Shown in pieces: positions 1-13,150 of a stretch of DNA of 64,000 bases (position 1 is the first letter of the stretch; every line of letters starts with the position of its first letter). The translations under genes and the position numbers were made by a program. The DNA comes from Promerops cafer (Eukaryota; Chordata; Aves; Passeriformes; Nectariniidae). Below the pieces are notes generated by a model. The model was not told the origin of the DNA. It ran no database searches and saw only the letters and a program-made list of their open reading frames with translations. The stretch spans positions 2,461,394-2,525,393 of the forward strand of contig VZSE01013631.1 in the NCBI GenBank assembly GCA_013398275.1. Reading direction: 5' to 3'.

Positions 1-3000
1 ACTTTGTAAATGAGATCAGCATTCATTAAGTCTAGAGAAATACTATTCACAGGCTGCACCATAATGCTGGTTCCTGTCTTCTAGTAATAAAAGCTGTCAT
101 GCTTCTTCCTATGAAGTGCTTGACGGCTGAGGACTGATAAGATGAACAAACAATAAAACCCACACATAACCCCTACAAACAAACAACACTCCTGCAAAGA
201 GAGAGTAGAGCTGTAATAGCAGATTATAGAAATTCAAAAACAACAATGGAACTGAACTTCCAAGATGGGTTCCACATTCTAAACAATTGTTCTTGTATTC
301 ACATCTTACCCAGGTCAATGGGATAGGGGGATTTGTAGTACTCCTCGAGGAAGATCCAAGCCTGGAAGGTCACATTGTGATGGTTTTTAATCAGCTCTTA
401 GAATGAACAAAATATATTCTGAACCTGTTGTGTAAATCTAATTAAACAGTACAGCTCTTTCTATTGCATGATGAAGCTCATTCGAAAGCAGTTAAAGAGT
501 TACTGTCAGATCAAAAGAAAAATATGTGCCCCACAACTGAGATATAAAGCCCCAGACAATAGGAACACTTTTATTTTGGATTGAAGCAATTCTGCCTTTT
601 TTCTACTTTTTGTAAAGTTCTCTCCGTATGCCTAACATGCAAATTTTCACCATCATTTAAGGATTAGTGAAAGTGAAATCCTGGAACACAAAAGCTAAAA
701 CCTCTCAGACTTCACTTAGTTTACTTTCTGAAGCAGTCATTTATGTGACAATGTCGATTTTTCAGTGATACATGCATGAACTTGTCAAAAAAAACCCTAT
801 TTCCACTTTCCAGTAGTACAGTAAGTTTTTTGACATACATATTGGTGATAGACTGAACAAATAAACTGTCTGAAAAATTTTAGAGGGTTGAAAAATAAGG
901 AAATTTTTCCAGACCAGTAAACTGCTTCATGTAGCCTTCTCATAAACCAAGAGCTGCCAAAGCACACATTAATTTTGTTGGGTTTGTTTCATATCCATTT
1001 TCTTCTGTTTGTACTTTTGTACCATAAATCACAATGTCAAAACCTGTTATATTTTACTGCTTTTAACTTTTAGGCTGAGATAATAGAACAAATATATTTT
1101 TCTTGGAATGATAGGCACATAATATTTTCTGATGAAAAACAAGCAACTGTGGAGTAACTAACAATAAAGATGGGGCAAAATTTATTTTTCTTGTTGTCTG
1201 GAAGTGTTATTTACAATGACAGGCTTTGTGCTAATGCCCAGCATGCAAAGTGTACTCACTGAGGCAAAAAACTGGAGTATGTATTTAAAACTTTCCCAAT
1301 GTACAAGCTTCTTTGTTAACATTTTTAGAATTTTTCCTACAATACCTTTTCGATACATGAAAAGGGCATTTCATTCAACATTCTAACTCCTGATTATTCT
1401 CCAGTTACTTAGAGAAACTGGGCAAAGTAACTTGATTATAGTGGAATAAAGACAGATTTTCAATCAATTACTCTTTAATAATTATGCATAAAATTCTAGA
1501 GAAACTGAGCAATGCAGTTTTAATCAGTGGTGGTTTGGGACTAATATTGGCCTTTATTACATATGCCTGCACAGCTTTTTCAAAATTAGTCCCAGCCTGT
1601 TCTCAATTTTTACTATTTCTTTAACACTTCAGTGTTATAATCATAATGGTGGAAAGAGAAAACAGTTCAGTGTGACCCAATTGACCTATCAATTTTCTAA
1701 CTCAAAGATTTGTCTTTTCTTCCCCACAGCCTGGATCTTCTCCCCAGGTCCTCAATTTTAGAATAATCATACTGGTGCTTTTTTAGACATGCCATTTTAT
1801 TTCAGTGTCAGCTATGAAAAGAAAGTCAATCCCCACTTGCACAGAAGTATGACTATCTCTTATAAAGTCCTTTCCATGTGTTAGTAAGTATGAAAAAAGG
1901 TGAGTTTTCAGACACTGAAGTAACAGGCCCTAGTTCTGTTGACCCAGAACTCAACTAACATGACTGAAAGTTAATATGGTTTTTGTTTGCTCAGATGCTT
2001 TTTCCTTTAGCACAACGTTAGTGTCCATCTTCTATTTCCTCCTTATCAAGTGGGAGCCATAAGATTTCTGGTCAGAAATGAGATTAAAGGACTTTATCTA
2101 CCTCTGGTATGCACATTTCTTGGGAAAGCATTGTTATTTCAATTCATTGTTTGAATATTAAATCATCTTTTGTTACTACTGCTCTGCTTAAATTGTTGGA
2201 TAAATTTGGTTCAATGCTGTTTGTCACATTTAGGGTCATGCCTGAATTATTCAGTGATCTCATGGGTATCCTCACCCATGCAAGACAGAGTTAGTCCAAG
2301 TGAAAACAAACTCTTCGTTGACAGCCACTAGCATTTAAGGAGACTAATGGATCTCACTGTCCCACTCTGATTTTTTTGCTAACAAGAATTGAGTGAACAG
2401 TCAAAAAAGCAATCATTGCATATGGGCAACTCTGAGACATTGGCAGGATCAATACATATCACTGCTAGTAAGCCAGCACAGTGTCTGCAACCTGCCATTT
2501 TCATTTATTCTTCATATTTTTTTTTACGTACAGAATACAGAAATGTTGAGGATTTAATAAAGGTATATTGGAGATGTCTCAAATTCACCTTTTTACCTTT
2601 TCTTTCTAAATTTTTGTTTTGTTTCTGGTAAATTAACTTGGGTATCTGTGCAGGACTATTCTGTATACTGTATATTCTTCTGAACCAGCAGTATTCAAGG
2701 CAAGTCACTCTTAATTTTAACAGCTATTTATGCTTATTAGCCTAAAAATCTTCTCTTGCCTACTGTTTATGTTTGTTCTCTTGCTTCCTTTTTAAAGATG
2801 CTTGTACTTCCTGAGAGAGATGCACCTAGGGCAAGAAGCCGTGCTGCTATTCATTTTCACCCCCTGCTTTCATTTCTGTAAGAAGCTGGCACTAACAGGG
2901 TATGTGTTGGGTCATTTATCTCAGTACTGGAGGATGCAGCAAGTGGACTTATTCCTGTCTCTTGAGGAGAATACTTGCACTTGAAACAGTCTTCTCATCA

Positions 3001-3741
3001 ATCCCGATGGTGAGCTGAGCAAATTAGAATGGATAAGTATGGTTATCACTGGTGCTATTCTATACAATCATTAATGAAGAGATATGCTAAAGGCTGCTTC
3101 ATTTAAACCCATTCTGAAAACATTTCTGTAAGAATCTTGTCCAACAGATCCCTTACTTTTTATACTAAGCATATAAATAATTGCAATAAACATGTATGTG
3201 TTTCTAGGTACTTGGAATGAGACTAAAGATAGAGAGGTAAGAAACACCCTCTCTGCTGCATTTGCATGACTTCTACCAAAGAGCTCAAACAAAACCAGTT
3301 TCCAAAAGGATAAATGCAGCACAAAAATTTTAACACAAATTTTCTCTTGCTGTGCTACAAAGTCTTTGAAAACTTGCAAACGGTCCCATCTGATTGATCA
3401 TCTTATTGTATATATATTAAGGGATATCCCTTTCAATTAAAAATAAAAAAATAAAAATAAAAGCATTATTTTCCTGTTTCCAGTAATGGAATACAGAAAC
3501 CTAAACTTAGCCAGCAAAACTTTTGCAGCAAAGACTTTTTTTTTGTGGATCAATATAATGCCCCTTACAAACAAGAAAAATGCATCAGCACAGCTGAATA
3601 TACATAAATTTTACATTAAAATAAGTCCTTGTAAAAATGTTGTTATGCTAATTGCCTGACTCAGTATGATATCATGTCAAAATGTAATCATCCAAATTCA
3701 TCTCTAGATCCAAATATGTCACCAGCTGCATATATCAGCAG
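1..3741. other. Intergenic DNA, no gene recognised
   Basis: This is unique-looking AT-rich sequence. The open frames on both strands are below about 105 codons, lack recognisable domains and are not joined by convincing splice sites. I see no transposon ends in it. A short A-rich run lies at 3437-3462. Confidence 0.6.
3437..3462. repeat. A-rich low-complexity run
   Basis: A stretch of A runs broken by single T residues. It is not followed by a recognisable retroposon body. Confidence 0.7.
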
Positions 3742-4015
3742 TTGAGTTACAGGAGCCATTCATTTGGCCCAGTATGTAATTTATCTAGCTATTTATGTGA
3801 TCTATATAAAACTAATTTCTTCCCAGGTCGGGACACCACTACAAAGTTGATTAATGCTTTTGTCATTTCACATATTGATTATTGTAATTCACTACTTATT
3901 GGTTCCCTCATCGCATGTTGCACAGGCTTCAGCTTATGTAAAATGCTGCTGCACATATCGCAGTCAAATTATAAAAGTTTAATAATATCACTCTGGTTTT
4001 AATGAAACCTTGCTG
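3742..4015 (+). mobile_element. Old L2/CR1-superfamily LINE fragment (reverse transcriptase C-terminal part)
   Basis: Translation on the plus strand gives a stretch around 3830-3905 with the residues LINAFVISHIDYCNSLL. This resembles the 'hAF..SRLDYCN.LL' segment near the C-terminal end of reverse transcriptase in L2-like non-LTR retrotransposons. The next expected motif (RLQL-Q-NAAAR) is present from 3924 as RLQLM-stop-NAAAHIA, but in a different frame, so at least one frameshift and one stop (TAA where glutamine is expected) have occurred. The family copies itself by target-primed reverse transcription; this copy cannot encode a working enzyme. No 3' tail or target duplication is visible. 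An old insertion is inferred from the decay. It could instead be another CR1-clade LINE; the DYCN motif favours L2. Confidence 0.65.
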
Positions 4016-4203
4016 CCTCACTGCTCATCCCTGGAATAAGTACAGTGTCCACAACTGTCAGTGTAATGTGTAATCTTTCTGAGCATTTGCTGACGTTGTG
4101 GGGAATGACCTTCCTCTTTTGTCACATATTAGTTTCTTGCTTGATAACTCCCGGGCAGCTTGCTGACAGCACCCAGGCATTAGACAAAACCATGGCTAGT
4201 TTC

Positions 4204-4343
4204 TTTCTGAAATGCCTGGGTGGGAAGGGAAGGGACCCACAGTGATCATCAAGTCCAACTCTTAAGTGAATGGCCCAGAGTGGGGATCAGCCCACCACCT
4301 TGGGGCTGTTAGTGCCCTGCTTTGACCAAGAACTCATCTCAGG
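4204..4343 (-). mobile_element. tRNA-Ile-derived SINE, TguSINE1-like, degraded
   Basis: Read on the minus strand, 4341 to about 4268 resembles a tRNA-Ile(AAT) gene: an A-box-like part with GGTCAAAGC, an anticodon-arm remnant with ACTAACAGCCCCAAGG, and a B-box-like GGGCTGATCC at about 4284-4293. It continues into a CR1-like 3' tail (GAGTTGGACTTGATGATC, then GGGTCCCTTCC) down to about 4204. A tRNA-Ile head with a CR1 tail is the structure I know for the passerine SINE TguSINE1, copied by CR1 machinery. The terminal short repeats are decayed and no target duplication is obvious. It is not a functional tRNA gene: the acceptor stem and anticodon loop are mutated. Confidence 0.72.
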
Positions 4344-4349
4344 GTCACT

Positions 4350-6569
4350 CATCTACTTTTCTTTCTTATTGCTTAGTTCTGTCATCAACTTTAACCATGC
4401 CCTCTGAAATAATCTTTTTCCAGGGAAAAGGAGAACTATAAAGAAGATTGATCATAGTCTTTGTGAGTTGTTTATTAAATTTAAGTGGTCCCACTTAACT
4501 TTTTGGAGTCATAATCTGCTCCAAATACGTTTCCCCTGTTTAATGGTATATTTGAGTCTCTGTAAGGTGTGCTAAATCTCTTATATTTTCCCTAAAATCC
4601 GAAACAAAGCCAACCAACATATTTTAATGGAATTCAGGAAATAAATCTATTTAAATACTCAAAGTTTTCCAAAACTAGATTTTATTTTAAGGTTTACATT
4701 ATCTTTGAGAAAGAAATGACCAGATTATCTTTTCTATTTGGTGCAACTGAAGGGATATGTAAATAGGTAAGTAGACAGTGAACAAAAAAAAGTGCAATTT
4801 GTTTCAAGAGTTCTTGAAAGAGCAGTGCTTCCCTTGTCTAAAGAGAGTTGTCTTCCAATATAGGTAGAATATATTTACTTTCAATAATGGGGACAGTTTA
4901 GGAAAGGCAGGTGTTTAATAAAAGATCCTCTGTGAAGTCTACACTGTATATTTCTGTTATGTGACATTATATAGAACTTAAAGAAACTGTAAACGTAAGG
5001 AAAAATAGAGTGGCAAACATACAGCGTATCTTACTGTTCTACATAGCTCACACAAGGGGTTACAGAAAAAAAAAAAAGATTCCTGGGCATAAGTAATTAT
5101 TTAGACAGTGAGACAATGATTGAATGTCATTTTATGCCGTTAATATATTTTTGATTTAACTGAGTAATAATGATCAAGTGAGGGCAATTTCTGATGATTA
5201 GCAATTAAAATGAAAACATGATGGCCTCAGGTTCAGCTGCTGCTAATTCTTAAATTATGTCTGAACCAAATCTGGTTTCATTATTTTAAGTTGAAGTCCA
5301 TTTCCTTCCCATATTTTAGTGTGATTGACAACAGTGAAGATTAAAACATCCCTTTTTTTTGTCCAGAGACTTATTTTTAGATGACCACACAACAGTGTGA
5401 CTTAAGACCAGAAGCAGGCTGGTACTAACGTGTGAGAAGTAGCCCAGGAGATGATGTTCTGCAGTTAACATGGGACCAGTTTTGGAGTAAGTGCTTGTAG
5501 TGTCTTTTGTGGGACAGACATCAGTTGCCTTACTCCTGCTGTGCAAAAAGAGGGTGTTGCTGTGGATTTAAAACCAGCCCTGGTATCAAGCACTTTCTCT
5601 GAGGGCAAATTTGAAAACAAATACTCAACTATAAACAGGATTTTACTTCGGGATGAAAAATCTGGTTAGATCATGCTCTCAGCTGAAAGAAACTGGGGCT
5701 TGAACATTCACATCTCAGGTTTTTTTAACCTGCTTCTATCCTGATAGTCAATATTCATTTTGAAGATATTTACAGTAATCAGTGCAAATGTGTAGCAGGC
5801 GCTAGATTGAATTCTAGACTGGATTTGCAGGCAATTTCTTACTGCAATGCAACAACAGAGGAAAAGACACTGACAAAAAGAAAAAGGAACTCTTCTTTCT
5901 GCAGACAGAAAAAATGAATATCAGGTGAAACAAAATATTTATCTAGTATATGGTGAGTTTACCCCTTTTTTCTTGATTTTCTACATAGCAGATTAGTTTA
6001 GCAGATTAACATTTGCAGTTGAATGACTAGAGAGTTCCTTCTGGGACTGTTCCAGACCTGGTTTTGCACAGTTGATGTAGTTCCTTTGGACTATTTTTGC
6101 CAGCATAACAAAGAAACAGCAATAGAGACAAATATTTTAGGTAGGTGAAATGGGCAAAAATTATATATTTTATTCAGTTATCTTCATATATTTAAATCTA
6201 CTCAAATATAGCACTGAAGCTCGGAAACATCTGCTATTGTATCTATGTACATTGACAGCTAAAAATATTGGCAAAAGCAAAATTCATTTCAATAGTATAT
6301 GTTTAATAGTACAGTTTTTCTTCAAGATCAACCAGAAGGAATCAATACCCTGCAGTAAATTCTTCTACCATGTATGAAGAGAAAGTAGAGAAGTTAGGTT
6401 GCACAGCAAGCAAAGATGGGAAGATCAGACAGTGAGGGTACCTTGGCAGTCCCAGCAGGGTAACAGCCAAGATGGTCTTTCCATATCATCATAGGTGAAA
6501 ATCAACATTCTTGGCAGATTTACACAGGCAGTAGAGTAACAGAGTTGTAAAGAAGATGATAAGAAAATG
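4350..6569. other. Intergenic DNA, no gene recognised
   Basis: Unique AT-rich sequence with short A and T runs. I see no coding frame with domain character, no transposon ends and no RNA gene. Confidence 0.55.
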
Positions 6570-6948
6570 AAAGAGGTGTTCCATACCCTGTGGAGTATGA
6601 CCATAAGTATCATGTTCAGCATATAGAGCTTGGAGAAGACAGTGGAACGTGGAGATGTTTGACATGATGGTGTTTGTCCTCCCAAGTAATTGTTAGGCAT
6701 GCTGGAGCCCATCTTTCTTGGGCATGGCTGAACATCTGCCTGCCCACGGGAAGAGGTGAATGGATTCTATGGTTTGCTTTGCTTGTATGTGCAGCTTTTG
6801 CTTTACCTATAAACCATCTTTATATCAACCCACAAGTTTTCTCACTTTTACCTTTCCAATTCTCTCTTCTATATATATGTGGTGGGGAGTCAGCAAGCAG
6901 CTGGGTGGGACTTAGTTGCTGGCTGGAGCACCAACTTAACCCCAACTA
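6570..6948 (+). mobile_element. 5'-truncated solo LTR of an avian endogenous retrovirus
   Basis: The segment follows, in order, an LTR family that I recognise from many bird genomes: a TATA-type block (CATATAGAGC at 6620-6629), a block ending in CCTCCCAAGTAATTGTTAG, then the TGGCTGAACATCTGCCTGCC block, a poly(A)-signal-like TATAAA at 6808-6813, and the end block around CTTAGTTGCTGGCTGG. The U3 start expected upstream of 6570 is not recognisable, so the 5' part has been deleted or has decayed. No internal retroviral genes flank it. I place the 3' end near 6948, where the sequence stops following the family pattern; the canonical CA end is mutated. The family name and class (probably ERVL-like) are from memory and should be confirmed. 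Confidence 0.7.
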
Positions 6949-9900
6949 CTTTCAGAAGATCCGTCCCTGTGGGTGAGGAGGGCCTGATGAGATTCACCTT
7001 CCAAGAAATGTATTAGGAAGCTCTTAGAAGCACATTATGACTGCAATAATAGCAGAGCATTCAATAATACATCACGTTATTACTGCAAAAACTCTCTTCT
7101 GGTGGTATAAAGTTTCGGGTTGCCATTTTGAAATATTTCCCAAAAATTCTGCAAAATGAAACCTTTCAAAAGTTCAAAAGATTGTTTCAACTTGATAAAT
7201 AACAAGAATTGCTTACTGGCCAAATGTTCTTTTAGTATTTTTATTTTCTAAGAAATATTAGAATTTCTGTTTTTAAACAAAACTAGATGCTTAAATCATA
7301 GGAAATTGAAATGGAAATTCTCACCTACCTCTGTTTAAACTAATGTTCTTAGGATGAATCCTGATGAAATGTATGCTTTGCAGAAATCTTAAAGGTCTTT
7401 AAGGTCTATCCTTAAAAGTGTGTAAACCAAAATGTGTTCTGACAGGATTAGTAGCTATGCACATTCACTTGAAACAGTAAATTAAATTCTAGTTAGCTCT
7501 AAACCCATTCTGATATTACTTAAGGGGAAAAAAGGCAGGATGTGAAACAGAAAGGCTAAAATCTGTACGAAAAAATAAAAGCTCTGCCTATTTTTTGTCT
7601 CAGTGTTTTCTGATAGTTTGGTTTTTGTGGAGTTTCTTTGTTTTGTTTTTTTTTTAATAATCTTCAGTGCAGGGAAAACATTACTATTGAAAAATATGTA
7701 AATGTATAGCACATGTTCAGGAAACTCAAATACAGTCTAAACAATCAAAAGACCATAAAGAACATACTTTGTTTTTGCAGAAAATTACCACTCTTAGAAG
7801 TGATGATCTGAATCATTGTAAATCTTAGAAGTAGAAGCTATATGACTGTAACCTGGCTATGTTCAGATAATTCAGTTAGATATAAATTCAGATTTACAAA
7901 CTAGCATATGCTATTTGCTTAAACAGCGTGTGTGAAATAGCGTCTGAAAATTTTCTGTACTGTAGCTGAAAGCTGGCAGCAATTAATACTTTATTGATCC
8001 CAGCTATGTTCTTAATTGTTCTTACACAATTTTTGCATCATTTTTCCAGAATTTTAGTGCACTAATAAGAGGTTTCTCCCAAGAAAATATATCCAGCAGT
8101 AAAAATGAACCAAGACATAATGTGCAGACTTTGATCTAAAGGTGAACTGTCAAAAAAGCAAGTCTATATTGAAGGTTTTGCCTACCCATACTAGAAACAC
8201 TCCTGTTGAAAAATTTAGTAATTATTGGATAAAATTTTGTGTTTATAGAAGTAAAATTCTGTGCCATTTTATAAGCACATTGTGCAATGTGATTTATTGG
8301 GTGCAAAGCATGAAATTCATTGCTCAAAATCAGACGTGCCAAAATGCTGAAGAGGAAGATGGATAACAGTTAGTAATAGGTTGTGCCAGTCACAGCAGCT
8401 AATGCAAAAGAAGCATGATCACATCAAAGGTCAAATCCTTAAACACACCCAAGTGAGTGCATTCCACAGTGGATATACTCCACATGGATACATTACTGTA
8501 TCACAATAACCATAAATATCAGTTAGATCACTTAGATTGCCTTGGCTGGAAGAATGATGACTTGTGATAGAAAGCCATTAACCAAAGTGTCACAGATTTG
8601 CATACTTTGCTCTCTCCAGGTACCCTACTGCTACACCCAGGTGATTAAGCCCTGGGGTTTTAACCTTGGTCTATAGATCCTTGCAATTCACTGTACAGCT
8701 TTGAAAAGCATGAAAAGAGTCAAGAAGAGTAAGCACCAGTGCAGGAAATCTTCTCAGAAGCCAACAAACAGACAAATCTCAAGGACAGCAAGCAGCGAAA
8801 TTATGTACAGGATCTGGCCATAGAAGTGCTGGCTGTAGGGCATAAAGGACACAGCTAAATGGAGATGACTAATGTATGAAAGGTATGATACTCTGGAAGG
8901 CTGCAAAGAAATGGCTTCTCTAATCTGTGGAGGCAAGTAGCCATGGAAAGAGGAATTAGAAATAAATTTGATTCAGGCTCTACCACTTCTGAAGCAGAAT
9001 TTGACTGTTTTTTCCTGGAAAGTTTTAGATGGAGGGAAAGTGCAGGCACAGATACTACAGCACAGTCAGTATTAGGGTGATATCAACACAAATACAGTTG
9101 AATTAAGCAGGACATGGTAACTTTAGTATTGGAGATGTGCTCAAAAACCTTGTTAGAGAGCGCATTAAACTAATGCACTTCATATCACAGCTGGTTTGTT
9201 TAGACCCTAGAAGTGTCATCAAAAAGGGTCATGAGTTTGGAATGAATCATTGCTGCATTTGGTATAGCTCTTTTTATTTACAAGCAAAAATGTTAAGAGA
9301 GAGCCTCTACCAGCAGCAGCAGATTTGACTCAAGGTTCTCCCAGCAAACCAAGGGTCTATGAGTGTAAATGGGGTGTGAGAGTGCAGCTCATAGCTGTTC
9401 AGCAGAACACAAAGCCTCAGTGGCCTAGTCAGCTGCTTCTTGGTGGAAACACAGCAGCTAAAACAGGACATGTTTTGAGTTTATGACTCTAGCAGTCACT
9501 ACATTTGGCACCCTTCGTATTTGTCCTGGAAATTTTGAGGTTCTGACTGTTTCATGTTACAGCCTCTCTGTAATAGCTCCTTCACACTAAAGGACTAATA
9601 TTTTAGGATTTTAGGAGCTCTGTAAGTAGCCAAGTAGTTGTTGTCTTTCCAGAATCAAAATTCAAAATAAGCTCAAAAGCCAGACTTCATTCTGTTCCTT
9701 CTTTCAATGTCCTACACTACTGCAGTTCCACCTTCTCCCTGGAGGATCCAGCCTGTCATATTTTAAGTGTAATGAACTATAAGAGAACTCAAAACCCCTG
9801 CAATTTTGCCCTTTGAATGACTTTTGACAGTCCTTTTATCTCTTAGAACCTCATTTCTATCTGCAAAATGGGGGTAATGGGTTAATTTTCATCTCAGAAA

Positions 9901-12900
9901 GATGTAATGGTGGGATCTAGCAATGAGACAATTTTGTATAAAATTAAGTAAGCAGTCTGGTATGGTTCCTAGAAGCTGTCAGTAGCTTTTCATTATTATA
10001 TTTTCTCTCTAAAGCACAGTTAAGAGTTTTTGTTGCCATTAGTTACACTTTAAATACAGGGTCTGGGCCAAATTAATGGTCTTAGTAACCCCACAGATCA
10101 GTCAGTGTGAACCTGCTGAAGTTATTAATGACGTTACACCAGAGCTCAAATGATGGAGGGAAAACGAGATTCATGCCCTTAATGTTAAAGGTGACCTCTG
10201 CTATGCATACACACTATGAAAATCTACAGCCCACAGGCAATTTGATTTTCTGCCTGAAAATTACTGTAGAGACTTCAGTATCTGAGGCAACCTCCTCTGC
10301 TTTTTCTTTTAAAAATCTGATTAGTGTGAAGGGCAGAGTGAAGATATTAAAAATCAGATCAAGACTGAGTTAAGAATCTGGTATTAAGAGTGCTTTAGCT
10401 TTAGAAATAAGGCACAGTTCAGAGGTACAGGGGAAGTTTGTGCAAGTTTGGTGGTTTCTGATGGTGTGGAATCTGCTGACTGCATTTTCCATCTCATTAA
10501 CCTAAGGTTCCCTGGAGGGAGAGAGAGTGGTGCTCAGGCAATGTCAGGCACAGCTAGATCTGTCATTTGTTTTCCTTCTGAGAAAGCATAAAATTACTTC
10601 CATCTGACTGGTACCTTACTCCTGCACAACCCATGCATGTGCTGCAGTCCTCGCACCAGGGTGCGTGGTTGGACAGATGCAGAAGGATCTTCCCCTTTGC
10701 AGATCCACATGAAAGAAAGGGAGCTTGGCAGGTGGCAGAATAAGCTAGAAGCAACATCTTTGTGGTCCAGGAACAAAACCAGAATAAATGAAGAGGAGAC
10801 AAAACCTTTACCCTCCATCACCCATTGTTGACCTGTACAGAATCAGTCACACCACGCAGAGGACCACAACACTTCCTATGTGGCTGAGTCACAAATAGCC
10901 ACACACACAAGACAGCAATACACAAAACGAAAATGTAGGCTCTCACATGCACTTGCTAATGCAAAAGCAGCTTTCAGTGTAGCATATCAGAACGGTTTGT
11001 TTGGAAATCAGATACTTTTCAGGGACTGCTCAGGAGCAGACGCAAATGTTGGCATGGGCTGGTCAGGCTGGCTGGTCTTTCTGGTGGCTGGTAGGTCCCA
11101 TGAATTCATGGGGTGCACTCAAAGAGAAACCAGACAGGTCAGGCAGTCACTGTGAGATGTGACTACTCAACAACAAGAATAAAATTCTCACGTGACTGTC
11201 TACATCAGAGTTTAGGAACCTATCCATGGACACCCAGATATGAAATGAATGTGTTCACAGGTATCCACTCGTCATATTTACTACATGATGCAAGCTGTTG
11301 ATTTGTTTTCAAAACTCATCAAAAAGCATCCAGGGAAAAAAAAAGTTTCTATGTTCTCATTATGCTGTAATTAAAATAATTATTCAAATTACATTTGCCA
11401 AGCATGGCTCACTGACTCAGATGGTAACACACAAGTCCGCAAAACCACTCTTGCTTGCTCTTATTTGTAATTGGAGTTCATAACAAAAGACAAGTCTCAC
11501 AAATTGTTCAAATCCATACCTGAGAGACAGAGTAAGCTCAGAATAAGTAAAATACATTAGAAAATAATTAAAATATTTCTGGTGTAAATGAGCCAAGATT
11601 TAAGGGCTCAGAAAAGAGGAAAGGAAAGAAAGTGAGAATGTGCTGAATTACAAAATAGTAGATTTCTCCAATGAGAAAAAGATAGAGAAGATGAAGGGGC
11701 CAGGGAGCAGAAGGAACTGAACTCCAAGCAACAGTTGGCAGCTTGGGATAGACTATATAGAAGTGACAGGTTTTAACAGGGAGGTTGTATCTCACACAGA
11801 AGCCACAGAGAGCCTCCAAAATCAGTGAAATGGGAGCTCAATATATGAAGGGGAATAACGAGGCTAAGCCAAGAAAAAGGTCTGATAAGTGAAAGCTCGC
11901 AGTGCAAAGCCTAAGAGGAAAAAAAGAAAGCTGATTTAGGTGGGAGGAGAGATGATAAGACAGTTTTGATAAATTATCAGAATTGCAACAGCTGAAATAG
12001 AATTTATATAGCTCCTTCATCTTACTGAGGAATAACTGGTGACATTTAACAACATTCTAGCAGTGGGTGGAAAGGGAAAAGGGGGGTCTCTGCTATTAAG
12101 CCTGAATGACTGGGAGCATGGTAGAATTATCTCACAATGATGAAGAATGGGGAGAGGGGAGAGATAGAAAGGAAATTAAGGAACACGGTATTTATATAAA
12201 GCTATTTTTTAGCATGGATAAGAATAATTGATAAAACTTGGTGTAAAAACTTATTTTATCTTCCTGTACTCCATGCCTGTCAGGTACAGACTACAACACA
12301 GCATACTAACTGCACAGCACTCTCTGCTCTCAGTGCGCAAGAGCAAAGATAATTCATTTTCATGTCATGTATCACTCACAGCTGTCTGCTGTGATTGCAA
12401 AAGTCAAATTACCCCATCCTACATTCACACGAAGCCAAATCTGTTTGGGAAGCAGGGGACAGAAAGCGGGTGTGTTAATAGCAGATAATTTGCTTCCTGA
12501 ATATATTTATGAGGTCAAAATGGGAACATTAATAGTCCTGTGTGGTATCTAATACTAGTGAATGTGTAGGGCAAATACTCTTGTACTGTTTCTTCAAAGT
12601 ATAACACATAAGAGCTTAACTTTATCTTATTATAGCATGCTATAACATCGTGTAATTTTCTGTATATTTTTCTCTCTTTCTGATAACATAATATTAGTCT
12701 AAGCAAGCATCTGGGTCTTAGTCCTAAAAGAAATTGAGATGCAAGACACATAAACTCAAAGAAAAAGGAATTTTAAAATTAGCTATTCATGTTATTTGGC
12801 TAATGCTCTCCACTGTGCTTTTCTGCATTCTGGAGACCACAGAACACAATTCAAAATCTAGGTAGGGTTCCTTTTGCTGTAAACAGAATAAGTCTTTGAT

Positions 12901-12958
12901 TATTACTTTAGTTTTGAAGACAATTAATTGATGGTAACATATATTTTTTCTGTTTCAG
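6949..12958. other. Intergenic DNA, no gene recognised
   Basis: Mostly AT-rich unique DNA. The somewhat GC-richer part around 10550-11150 has overlapping short open frames on both strands but no codon or domain signal that I recognise. No retroposon ends were seen. Confidence 0.5.
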
Positions 12959-13150
12959 GTCTGGCTACTGTCATAAAAATCAAAGATGTGAGCTTTCTTT
13001 CCTGGTATAGACTGCACAGGGGTTCAATTGTGGGGGAATCAAAAGCTAAAAATATGAATTTTGTAATGCTGGCCTTTAAAAAAGATTCAGTTTTAATGGT
13101 AAAGTCACAGACAAACTCTGAGCATGTTGTTGCTTTGTTTGTCACTTAAG

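Noticed and set aside
4268..4341. A tRNA-Ile gene
   Set aside because: The acceptor stem no longer pairs, the anticodon region is mutated and a CR1-like tail is attached, so it is a SINE head and not a gene.
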